A stretch of DNA of 51,933 nucleotides from Candidatus Poribacteria bacterium (GTDB lineage: Bacteria > Poribacteria > WGA-4E > WGA-3G): NCBI GenBank assembly GCA_021295735.1, contig JAGWBU010000027.1, forward strand, positions 10,890 through 62,822, in the 5' to 3' direction. A model generated the notes under the pieces. The model searched no databases and was not told the origin of the DNA. It saw only the letters and a list, made by a program, of their open reading frames with translations. Every line of letters begins with the position of its first letter. The first letter of the stretch is position 1. A program made the position numbers and the translations under genes. Shown here in pieces: positions 41,280 to 49,493 of the stretch.

Positions 41280-43247
41280 CTAACGAGGTAGCGCATGATA
41301 GCCTATACCGCTGAAAAATCCAACTACCATCCAGATGCCTACCATCACATACTCACCAAAAATCAATCCAAATGCGATAGGACGAATCCGCCGATAGGTC
41401 ATTGGACCGCCGAACTTAAGCGTGACGTATTTTATCATCCATCCGACAAAAATAGAAGACCATAGATGGAACGCAGGATAGGTAGCACCTAATAGGTATC
41501 CAATCGGATGCAATGACCACCAGACAAAACTTTGACGCATCAAGAGCATGAAGCCAGTAAAACCTGCACCCGCAATCATACTGTAGACCTCAAGCCAATT
41601 TGTTTCAACAGAAAATTGAATGAGTCTGTTCATCTTGTTGAAATAGCCACGCGGGGCACCGACAAATGACGAGCCTTGTAAAAACAGCGCGCCTTTGTCA
41701 TAGACAAGCGTCAACGATGCGTAAACGGAAACGAGGATAGCAACAACGAGTGAGATACCGAGTATCGGCACGATTCGGCGGCGGACCAATTGAACTTCAT
41801 CGGCAGCCTTGAAACTGTGCAAGAAGTTCGGCATCATGAATTCTCCCCAATCCCGTAGAAAAGTACGCTGGAAACTGAGAACAGCCAGACTTTTTTGGCC
41901 CATTACTCCCGATCCGAGCGTAAAATTGATGTAATCCGATGGGAAGAAAGGGGCTTGCACAAGCAGTAGTCCACCGTTTACCACCATCCATGATAACACA
42001 ACAGAGGTGACAAAGATTGAGAGCAGCGTGACCACTGCCACCCAAGTGGTTATGCCAGCAATCACAAAGAATACCACAAGGGTAACAAATCCGAGTAGAA
42101 ATCCGAGCAGTGCCAAACGATACGGCAACGGTTCATCAGAATCGTCTATCAGACGTCTATCTCCCGCTATATTCGTTTGTTTGCTATGCAACCCGAACGT
42201 TTTCCTGAAAATCGATGCGATATGTTCTCGTCCACCCCAGAAAACCGCAGGCACAAAAATAAGATAACCTCCCATCACTTGACGGCTACAACTTAGCCAC
42301 GGACCGATTCCGAAGCCCGTTGCATTCATAACAATATATTGGAGTTTGAAAAACAGAAAAAAAAACCAGAGGCTAAAGGAAACTTCAAGCGTTAGCAACG
42401 CAGCTACGCCGATAACTGAAAAATAGATGGCGATGTTCATCGCTGGCCACATTCCGAGTGTATGCCACGGTTTCTCGGTAAAAGCGCGGTGAATATTATA
42501 AATCAATGGGATTTCTGGCACCGTTGGAAAATGCGCGTGCAGTCCGTTGAGGAAATGTATTAGCACCGGCAATGCCATCCCTATCCACAGTAATTTGTTT
42601 TTGAAAAAAGCGTTGAGAAGTGTTCCCTGTTCGGGCTGCGCTGCAAGTTGAACTGGAATCTGGATTAAAGGGAATGAGAATCGTTCGCGTTCTATCCACT
42701 GCTTGCGGAGGATTGTGGATAAGCAAAGCGTTGTGAAATAAAAAACAAGGACAAAAAGTCCCCAGATAAGCAATGGCTTGATCCAAGGTGACCACGGTAC
42801 GGTTCCACCCGGTGAAAGCCCCTCATAAAAATCCGTTACGGCTTGTGTATCCGTGACGATTAACCATTCTGGGATGTGTGGTTGAAGTGTTTCTGCCCAA
42901 TCATTTTCGGGGGTTGTGAAATAACGCAGCGCAACAAGGCAGGGTAGTAGAAACTGCAGCAGGCCCATTGAAGGAATGCCGACTGCGACAATCAGCATCA
43001 TCCAAATGACTGTCAATTCAAGGGCAGAGAGTGAAAAGCGGCTGTTTCGTGTCAACAAGCGTAAGGGTAAATTGACAACAAACACAAGTAGGAGCAGCCC
43101 AAAGATTGAACCTACAGGGAGGTGGTTACCCGCAATCCTTGAATTCTCTAAAAAATAGTTGTTGTAGGGGGTGATTGCACATATTCCCCCTACTAAAAGC
43201 AGTCCGACAAGGATAGCAGAGAATCGGATTTTTGGGCGGCGAGGCAT
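41280..43247 (-). CDS. Polytopic membrane protein, DUF6785/DUF6784 type
   Basis: ATG 43247 is preferred (AGGGA upstream); the frame opens at 43316. The protein has 655 residues and about 14 TM helices. N-terminal segment: MPRRPKIRFSAILVGLLLVGG, then ITPYNNYF, followed by hydrophobic segments and polar loops with many Trp/Pro. The 'NDYWAETLQPHIPEWL'-like loop, the 'FPLIQIPVQL' segment and the 'WSLHPIGYLLGATY' segment near the C-terminus fit the family annotated as DUF6785/6784 in Planctomycetes and Poribacteria. It may be a transporter; substrate unknown. Neighbours (sulfatase, sugar-acid dehydratase) hint at carbohydrate-related transport. Confidence 0.78.
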   Translation of the reverse strand: MPRRPKIRFSAILVGLLLVGGICAITPYNNYFLENSRIAGNHLPVGSIFGLLLLVFVVNLPLRLLTRNSRFSLSALELTVIWMMLIVAVGIPSMGLLQFLLPCLVALRYFTTPENDWAETLQPHIPEWLIVTDTQAVTDFYEGLSPGGTVPWSPWIKPLLIWGLFVLVFYFTTLCLSTILRKQWIERERFSFPLIQIPVQLAAQPEQGTLLNAFFKNKLLWIGMALPVLIHFLNGLHAHFPTVPEIPLIYNIHRAFTEKPWHTLGMWPAMNIAIYFSVIGVAALLTLEVSFSLWFFFLFFKLQYIVMNATGFGIGPWLSCSRQVMGGYLIFVPAVFWGGREHIASIFRKTFGLHSKQTNIAGDRRLIDDSDEPLPYRLALLGFLLGFVTLVVFFVIAGITTWVAVVTLLSIFVTSVVLSWMVVNGGLLLVQAPFFPSDYINFTLGSGVMGQKSLAVLSFQRTFLRDWGEFMMPNFLHSFKAADEVQLVRRRIVPILGISLVVAILVSVYASLTLVYDKGALFLQGSSFVGAPRGYFNKMNRLIQFSVETNWLEVYSMIAGAGFTGFMLLMRQSFVWWSLHPIGYLLGATYPAFHLWSSIFVGWMIKYVTLKFGGPMTYRRIRPIAFGLIFGEYVMVGIWMVVGFFSGIGYHALPR

Positions 43248-43294
43248 ATATGAAATTTCCCTACGATGGATATTCGGTTCAAACGTTTTACTAC

Positions 43295-43441
43295 TACCAT
43301 TTCTATAAAATAACATACCCTTTAAGAAATAGCTGGTTCGTAGTCGCGCAATTTATTGCCAAATCAACGCCAAATGCGCTTTTGGCATTTGTCGCCTCTT
43401 ACATTCTAATTCAAAAGGGAAATTCATTTATAGAATTGGTA
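43295..43441. mobile_element. 147-bp MITE-like element with nested palindrome
   Basis: TACCATTTCTATAAA (43295-43309) and TTTATAGAATTGGTA (43427-43441) are 15-bp terminal inverted repeats with one mismatch. The core GTAGTCGCGCAATTTATTG (43340-43358) is split from its CGCCTCTT partner (43393-43400) by a 34-bp GCCAAATGCG-type palindrome (43359-43392), a nested insertion. It lies 48 bp upstream of the DUF6785 gene start. Confidence 0.75.
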
Positions 43442-43517
43442 TACGATTGAACTGCTCGGCACGGTGCAAAGCAGATTCTTCTCACCGCGCTACACACCTG
43501 CCACCTAACTATTTCTC

Positions 43518-44978
43518 TTAATTTTCATCACTCCCATCACGAAGTACCGGATTATAGAGACAGAGTTCCGCATCTACAATTCTGCCATCAGGTAACGTAT
43601 ACTGATTTGGGGTGCCGCCGCCCCACGGTGCTGTCCAATCTTTGCTGCGTTCTTTATCATTATCTTTCTTTTGCTGCACAGCTTCCCAAGAGAATCCTTC
43701 CATGAGTTGTTCATGTAGGGATGCTTCCAATTCACGATGTTCAGGTTTTCCAGTAAGATTCTCAAATTCGTCTGGGTCATTTTCTAAATCAAACAAGATG
43801 GATTCATCTTCAGGGAAAGCGACATACTTATAACGAGGTGTTCTCAACATACGCATCGGTCCAGTTGTTTGATTTGCCCAGTATTCGCTGATTGCGGTGT
43901 TTCGCCAACCCTCGGTGTTTCCTGACATCAGATTTGACAAATCTGCACCGTCTAAATCGTCGGGAATCGGGATGCCTGCCCTTGCACATAGCGTCGGGAA
44001 AAGATCGTTTAATTCGACAGGAGCGTCAACACGTTTACCGTGTGTCCCTTCTGATCGTGTATCGTGTATAATGAGTGGCACTCGCGCTGCTGCTTCATAA
44101 TAGCTGGATTTCCACCATTGCCCATGTTCACCAGCCATCTCACCGTGGTCGGTGGTATAAACGATAATTGTGTTCTCTAATAGACCATCGCGTTCTAAGA
44201 TCGTCAGCAAATCACCGACACATTCATCCAAGAATTCGCAGCAGGCATAGTATGCCGCGCGCGCTTTGCGTGTCTCTTCCTCTGTAATGGCTGCTGTGTT
44301 GAAGGTCTTTCTTAATCCTGCAGCATAGCGGTGTGTCTGTTCCAAGTGTCCTGGTGGGATGTTAGGCATGTCCACATTATCGGGATAGTATTTGTCAAGA
44401 AGCCGTTTGGGCGCGGTAAGTGGAAAGTGAGGACGACTGTAACTTGCGAGCAAAAACCACGGTTGGTCAGCAGGTTGTGATCTTAAGTATTCTATCGTTT
44501 CTTCGTTGACCACCCGTTCTTGTAGAAGACTCGATGGAATTTCTGTTACCCCAGCATCCTTTGTGCGATTACGGTTGTTCCGTAGTGGATCACGTTGATG
44601 TCCAGCGCGTCCACGCAGATCACCATAAGGACGCGATTGAAATCCATTATGCTGCTCTTTTCCACCAAAGTGCATCTTCCCAACAAGCGCGGTCGCATAT
44701 CCGTGTTCTGCAAAATGTGCAGGCATCGTGAGGTGTTCAGGATACAGGATTGAACCGTTATTCCAAGCGGAACAACGATGTGCGTATTTTCCTGTCAGCA
44801 TACACATCCGTGAGGGAGTGCAAAGCGGGAATTGACAGTATGCCGCATTAAAGTAGTTTCCGGATTCTGCAAGCCGATCAAGGTGTGGGGTTTGGACAAT
44901 ATTATTGCCTTCACATCCGATAGCGTGTGGACTGTGTTCATCACTCTGGAGAAATAGGATATTCGGTTTTTGAGCCAT
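43518..44978 (-). CDS. Sulfatase (FGly type)
   Basis: This is a 486-residue arylsulfatase-family enzyme from ATG 44978, with AAAGGAGG upstream; the open frame extends to 45113 but without a site. Metal-binding start PNILFLQSDEH (about 5-15). The sulfatase signature is CTPSR at 53-57, where Cys53 would be converted to formylglycine, followed by LTGKYAHR. Further motifs are GKMHFGG, 'TTDHGEMAGEHG' with metal ligands, and 'WWKSSYYEAAARVPL'. There is no signal peptide, so it is cytoplasmic or exported by another route. It hydrolyses sulfate esters; the substrate is not told by sequence. It overlaps the DUF2283 gene. Confidence 0.93.
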   Translation of the reverse strand: MAQKPNILFLQSDEHSPHAIGCEGNNIVQTPHLDRLAESGNYFNAAYCQFPLCTPSRMCMLTGKYAHRCSAWNNGSILYPEHLTMPAHFAEHGYATALVGKMHFGGKEQHNGFQSRPYGDLRGRAGHQRDPLRNNRNRTKDAGVTEIPSSLLQERVVNEETIEYLRSQPADQPWFLLASYSRPHFPLTAPKRLLDKYYPDNVDMPNIPPGHLEQTHRYAAGLRKTFNTAAITEEETRKARAAYYACCEFLDECVGDLLTILERDGLLENTIIVYTTDHGEMAGEHGQWWKSSYYEAAARVPLIIHDTRSEGTHGKRVDAPVELNDLFPTLCARAGIPIPDDLDGADLSNLMSGNTEGWRNTAISEYWANQTTGPMRMLRTPRYKYVAFPEDESILFDLENDPDEFENLTGKPEHRELEASLHEQLMEGFSWEAVQQKKDNDKERSKDWTAPWGGGTPNQYTLPDGRIVDAELCLYNPVLRDGSDEN

Positions 44979-45258
44979 GCTGCAATAGCCTCCTTTTACT
45001 GTTTGAATAAGGTAGTTCACCGTGCATGTAGAAATCAAACCCAAAGAGTAGCGCGATGTTCGAGTCTTTTTTAGCAAAATGTTGTGAAAAATCAACAAGT
45101 GTGAATCCCACAAGTTGTTTCGTCTCAGGGTGAAACCGCAGAATCAAATCATCAGCGTATTCAACGTAGTCTGTATATTCGGGTTGACCTCGCGTTACAT
45201 AAAGCACATCAGCTTCCTGATCATAGACAATTTTAAGCCCATCTTTATTGTGATTCAT
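44941..45258 (-). CDS. DUF2283 family protein
   Basis: This is a 105-residue protein from ATG 45258. The DUF2283 core 'LKIVYDQEADVLYVTRGQPE' followed by 'DDLILRFHPETKQLVGFTLVDFS' is clear (about 7-60). The C-terminal tail is longer than the usual domain. The function of the family is unknown; many small copies look like remnants of toxin-antitoxin-like or regulatory modules. The sulfatase start and its ribosome binding site lie within the last 40 bp, so the two are probably co-translated. Confidence 0.8.
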   Translation of the reverse strand: MNHNKDGLKIVYDQEADVLYVTRGQPEYTDYVEYADDLILRFHPETKQLVGFTLVDFSQHFAKKDSNIALLFGFDFYMHGELPYSNSKRRLLQHGSKTEYPISPE

Positions 45259-45464
45259 CTGACTCTTATTTTCTTTTGGTATTCTGCCTTTCAGTTTACA
45301 CGAATTCTCTACAATAATCAAGCAGAATTTGGGTAGGTAGAACACACATTGACCTTGATTCTGTGTCTCACCAACGTCCTACTTGCAAAAGGACGGACAC
45401 ACAAACCCACGATAGTGAATGGAAAAACTGATTGCTGATAACTGATTGCTAACAACCAATTTTC

Positions 45465-47492
45465 TCAATGTGGAGGTTCGGCTTTTCGTTTACCGACACC
45501 CATTTGAATTGCAGGAAGGATGGTATCTGAAATATTGATGGAATAGTCGAAGATTGTCCAGCCAGAAGCACCTAAAAAGCGAGCAAGGTGGATTTGTCCA
45601 ATCACGGCATCTGGTGTAAGGAGAGAATTAGAGGCAGTGGCGCCGATACCCGGATAAATCGCTACACCTTTTGGCATAAGGGCAAGTTGCTTCTCTAATA
45701 GGTCGGTAAAATATTTGGTGTCTTCAGTATAGTTCATCGGACAAACGAAATCAACATAACCAGCTTTTGCCCACGCAATCCAATCCTGTCCGATAGATGT
45801 TACACAGTCAGGATAGGCACCGAAGACTGCAGTAGAAATCTTGATGTTGGGTTTTATCTCACGTGTGCGTTTGTGAATTAAGCGTACTAAACGGGTTATC
45901 TGTTGTGCGCGCCATTCAATATACGCCTCGCTGTGTTGTCCAGTTCTTGGCAACACAGAAGCGGGCCATTCCTGAATATGTTGTCGTGTCGCAAGCATGA
46001 ATCTTTTATGGCACTCATCACAATAACACGCTCGGCTTCCCGGATAACGGATATAATCGAGGTGGATACCGTCAACATCGTAATTCTGCACAATTTCCAT
46101 AATAGCGTTCAATTCCAACAGCACGTTTTCTGGATTCGAAGGACAAAGCCAATTGATTGAGTCGCCTGTTGATGAGATTTGAGTTCGTCCATCTTTTTTC
46201 ATTTTATCCACAAACTCTTTCGGTGCACCTTCCAAATTCCATGTTATCTTCCACACATGGACTTCCAAATTGTGCTTATGCGCTGCCTTAACGCATTGTG
46301 CAATTTGGTCACCGTATTTCGTAAACTTTGTACTCTGGGGCAACACGCTACTATCGTAATGCGCTAAACCACCCCATGCCATATTCGGAAAAATCATGTT
46401 AATGCCCGCAGCAGCCAATTCCTTAGCAGAACGTTCCCAGTCGCCAGGGTATGCCCCAAGACCTGAATGATTCCATAAGGCGCGTCCTTCCGTTTCATCG
46501 CTGAAATGTGACAGAAAATACGCTTTTGAAAGTACATCTTGACTCTCCCGCGCTGCGGTCATCGCTTCGTAATAATCCTTACGTGCATATTCAGTTCGTG
46601 CTTGCGTCGTCAAGGTCTTTCCCGTTTGTAACGCTTGCTTCGCTTCAGAAAGCCCGCCATACCCCACAAATTTCGTTAAGCTGTCAAGGTTATTGATGTG
46701 TCCGAAAGTTGTCATCGCTTCCAATTCACGTTTTGCGATTGCATGCTGAAATTCAGGGACGAGATGTCCGAGAAGTGCCGCGAGGAGTTGTGTTTTGGTT
46801 CGGATATCGTCAGGAAGAAAGACGTGGCTGAAAAATACACCTGTTTTGTTTAAGAAAAAAGCAGGATATCCGCTCAATTTACCCTCTGCATTGTGCCACT
46901 GTCCGATAATTCTTGTTTGTGGGTCGGTAGATTCTACCACAGTAATATTCCACGATGCTTGCCGCACGGATTTTGGAATTCCTAATATGTCAGGTGCATC
47001 AAATTGAATGGAAGCGAACTGACCAGAGGTTTCTTGGCGCAGCCATTTTATACTACGTAAATTCAGAAGTGATGCAACCTCATCTGCAAGGTTATAGGTC
47101 ACAAATAGTTTGCCACCGCGTGCTACAAAACTTTTTAGGAGAGGGGCAGTTTTAAGTGAGATTTTTGGATTGAGCGGAAGGATTATTAACCGATACGGAT
47201 TGGAAGATGTCTTTTGTAAGCGCGAAACATTGGTAGCAGATGACTCTTCCAATTGGTCTGCGGAAAAACCGATGCTTTTCAACATGCGGACAAAACGTCT
47301 GCTGACAGAACGTGCATAGTCCACATCACCTTGTGCTACGCCAGACGCTGTTGACGGTAATAGGATCGCAATATCTGCCTGTTGTGCAGCGATGTCGGTT
47401 AACGCTCCGCTCCAGCAGACGAAAATAAATATAATATGCGTGGAAAAGGTTTTGAACCATAACTTTTTCCAATGCATTATTCCAAATAACAT
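45465..47492 (-). CDS. GHL10-type glycoside hydrolase-like protein, exported
   Basis: The start is ATG 47492 (GGGGGA 9 nt upstream); an open frame to 47669 runs through a repeat and is unlikely. The protein has 675 residues. A signal-like hydrophobic segment lies at about 18-35 (THIIFIFVCWSGAL). An alpha/beta domain follows (about 45-260), resembling the glutamine-amidotransferase-like fold seen beside such hydrolases. A TIM-barrel of GHL10/family 10-like type (about 320-660) carries 'LAAAGINMIFPNMAWGG', 'AHKHNLEVHVWKITWNL', 'DVDGIHLDYIRYPG' and 'YVDFVCPMNYT'. A CYCDEC motif sits after the DYIRYPG strand. Characterised relatives cleave glycans or are divergent. Likely surface or periplasmic. 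Confidence 0.83.
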   Translation of the reverse strand: MLFGIMHWKKLWFKTFSTHIIFIFVCWSGALTDIAAQQADIAILLPSTASGVAQGDVDYARSVSRRFVRMLKSIGFSADQLEESSATNVSRLQKTSSNPYRLIILPLNPKISLKTAPLLKSFVARGGKLFVTYNLADEVASLLNLRSIKWLRQETSGQFASIQFDAPDILGIPKSVRQASWNITVVESTDPQTRIIGQWHNAEGKLSGYPAFFLNKTGVFFSHVFLPDDIRTKTQLLAALLGHLVPEFQHAIAKRELEAMTTFGHINNLDSLTKFVGYGGLSEAKQALQTGKTLTTQARTEYARKDYYEAMTAARESQDVLSKAYFLSHFSDETEGRALWNHSGLGAYPGDWERSAKELAAAGINMIFPNMAWGGLAHYDSSVLPQSTKFTKYGDQIAQCVKAAHKHNLEVHVWKITWNLEGAPKEFVDKMKKDGRTQISSTGDSINWLCPSNPENVLLELNAIMEIVQNYDVDGIHLDYIRYPGSRACYCDECHKRFMLATRQHIQEWPASVLPRTGQHSEAYIEWRAQQITRLVRLIHKRTREIKPNIKISTAVFGAYPDCVTSIGQDWIAWAKAGYVDFVCPMNYTEDTKYFTDLLEKQLALMPKGVAIYPGIGATASNSLLTPDAVIGQIHLARFLGASGWTIFDYSINISDTILPAIQMGVGKRKAEPPH

Positions 47493-47530
47493 AACCGGTT
47501 TCCCCCAGCAAAATGGTTTGCCGGTTTTTA

Positions 47531-47695
47531 TACCATTTTGAATGATGGTTCTATTATTATCAAAACAGGCGTTTGTAGTCGCGCAATTCATTGCCAAATC
47601 AACGCCAAATGCGACGAGTGCCATACGCGCGCTCGGCGTTGATTCTGCGTTTGGCATTTGGCATCTCACAATGAAATTTATTTTCAGAAATGGTA
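47531..47695. mobile_element. 165-bp MITE-like element with nested palindrome
   Basis: Ends are TACCATTT (47531-47538) and AAATGGTA (47688-47695), extendable imperfectly. The core GTAGTCGCGCAATTCATTG (47575-47593) is followed by a GCCAAATGCG/GCGTTTGGCATTT insertion (from 47594) at exactly the same point as in the element at 43295. This insertion itself contains a further AACGCC/GGCGTT pair. It sits between the amidase and GHL10 genes. Confidence 0.7.
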
Positions 47696-47715
47696 TTATA
47701 CTCCTATACCTCTGC

Positions 47716-49146
47716 CTAACGTTTTGTTGTTGCCAAATACTTATTGGGTAGATCAGAATTATCTTGACTGATTTGTGCGGTACTTCCTAAAAACTTCTCA
47801 ATACCTCGGACAATAGCAGCGGCTACTTTTTGTTGATATGCATCCGAAGTAAGTTTATTTCCTTCCGTTGGATTCGTCACAAATCCTGTTTCAACGAGAA
47901 TAGCAGGAACACTTGTACCAATGAGTACAACAAAACGGGCATGTTTTACACCACGGTCTACTGCACCTGTGGCGTCCACCAATTCCTGCTGCACATATTT
48001 TGCCAATCGACGGCTATCCTTACTTTTACTCTCTACTATTAGTCCTTTTAAAAGAGTTTCCAATTCTTGTATGCTATACCCGGAGTTTGCATTTTCTCGC
48101 GCTGCGATGATTTCTGCGTTTTTATCTGTGCTCTTCACATCTAAATAATAAGTTTCAATGCCGTTGGCTCTCGAATTTCCACTTGCATTGGCATGAATGC
48201 TCAAAAACAGGTCAGCCTTGTGTCTGGTAGCAAACGCTGTTCGTTCCTTCAACGAAATAAAACGGTCAGTATCTCGTGTTAGAAGAACCGTGTAACCTTT
48301 TGCAGTTAAGATCGCACCGATTTTCTTTGAAATATTCAGCACAATAGGTTTTTCTATGATATCTCTTGCGCTGCCACCTCCGGGATCTTTCCCACCGTGT
48401 CCAGCGTCTATCACAATCGTCTTAGCGGTTAATCCGAATTCACGTATAAGGGATCCGGGTGTTAACGCCTCTGGTTCAGCGGTAGGGGGTGCTGGTTTAA
48501 CTTGCGGTTGAGTAGGGGTCTCATCCGGAGGTGTTGTAGGATTCTGTGGTGCCTTTAACTCCTGAAGTTCTTTAGAGGCAGTAGATACAATCTCTTTACT
48601 GTTGGCGGATTCAAGGATCTCAACGTAAAGCGTTTCAGCACGTGTTTTGTATCCATGCTCAGCATAAGTGCGTCCTAACGCCAACTGTGCCTCTGCTGCT
48701 AAGTCTGTCCCAGCATATCGGTTTGTAACAATCTGGTAGTGATGTGCTGCACGGGCAGAATCACCTATCAGCGTGTAGCAACGGGCTATCCAGTAGTGTG
48801 CCTGAGGTAAATGCTCCGAATCTGGATAAGTATAAATTAATCTTCTAAATGCTGCAATGGCGCTTTGCGGTGCCTCAGAATCGCCTTCTTTTATGCACCA
48901 AACCCAACAGGAAGCGATAGCATACTGTGCGTCATCTGCCGATGCATTTTCTGTATCCGCACGAATAACGTCTTCTAATTCCGTTATTAACGCATGCCAT
49001 TCGTCAAGGGTCGCGTATTTCTCACCACTTGTATAGTTGTAATGTTGATCCGCTAACTGATTATAAGTCGGCATGGACATGGTAGCGCAGCCTGAGGATA
49101 GGACTGCTAACAATAGGATTATCATCCAGACAGGACACAATTTCAT
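47716..49146 (-). CDS. N-acetylmuramoyl-L-alanine amidase lipoprotein with TPR-like region
   Basis: The start is ATG 49146 after CAGGAG; an upstream in-frame ATG at 49227 lies in a tandem repeat. The protein has 476 residues. Lipoprotein signal with LSSGC (Cys20). A TPR/YbgF-like helical region (about 60-195) shows 'DAQYAIASCWVWCI', 'PQAHYWIARCYTLIGDSARA' and 'AEAQLALGRTYAEHGY'. A Pro/Thr-rich linker (about 205-235) leads to the Amidase_3 catalytic domain (about 245-450). Zinc ligands are visible in VIDAGHGGKDPGG (His), DIIEKPIVLN (Glu), FLSIHANAS (His) and the general-base region LVETGFVTN (Glu). It cleaves the bond between MurNAc and the stem peptide, likely in cell separation or recycling. 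Confidence 0.94.
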   Translation of the reverse strand: MKLCPVWMIILLLAVLSSGCATMSMPTYNQLADQHYNYTSGEKYATLDEWHALITELEDVIRADTENASADDAQYAIASCWVWCIKEGDSEAPQSAIAAFRRLIYTYPDSEHLPQAHYWIARCYTLIGDSARAAHHYQIVTNRYAGTDLAAEAQLALGRTYAEHGYKTRAETLYVEILESANSKEIVSTASKELQELKAPQNPTTPPDETPTQPQVKPAPPTAEPEALTPGSLIREFGLTAKTIVIDAGHGGKDPGGGSARDIIEKPIVLNISKKIGAILTAKGYTVLLTRDTDRFISLKERTAFATRHKADLFLSIHANASGNSRANGIETYYLDVKSTDKNAEIIAARENANSGYSIQELETLLKGLIVESKSKDSRRLAKYVQQELVDATGAVDRGVKHARFVVLIGTSVPAILVETGFVTNPTEGNKLTSDAYQQKVAAAIVRGIEKFLGSTAQISQDNSDLPNKYLATTKR

Positions 49147-49226
49147 GTATTTTACTCCTGCACATATATCAATTATGACGTTGTCCGCAAACTCCCCTCT
49201 AAAATGCGGAAATATGATTTTCTTCA

Positions 49227-49253
49227 TGTATTTTATGTATTTTATGTATTTTA
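49227..49253. repeat. 9-bp tandem repeat (TGTATTTTA x3)
   Basis: Three exact head-to-tail copies of TGTATTTTA, with partial units on both sides and a related TGTATTTTA at 49142-49150 near the amidase start on the complementary reading. Probably a slippage-prone simple repeat upstream of the amidase gene; otherwise the gap 49147-49493 holds only the promoter below. Confidence 0.7.
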
Positions 49254-49367
49254 TGTTATGAGATAAAACGAAAATCTACAACTTTCGTTACTAAAAAAGA
49301 CCGATAAAGATGCGGAAATAGTTGCTGGTTCAATGTGTATTAAGAGTTGTCTGAATTATAGATTTCA

Positions 49368-49396
49368 TTGACTTATTAGTCCAATCACATTATAAT
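49368..49396 (+). promoter_or_regulatory. Strong promoter of the WD40-cohesin-dockerin gene
   Basis: TTGACT (49368-49373) and TATAAT (49391-49396) are spaced by exactly 17 bp, about 97 bp before the ATG at 49494. AAGGAGA precedes the start codon. Confidence 0.75.
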
Positions 49397-49493
49397 TGTT
49401 GCAACTTATGCAATCCAAAAACTTTCCAAACTTTAGGGAATTGCAGTCTAAAATCCGTTAGACCTGAAATCCAAATCCAAGGAGAACTTAACA

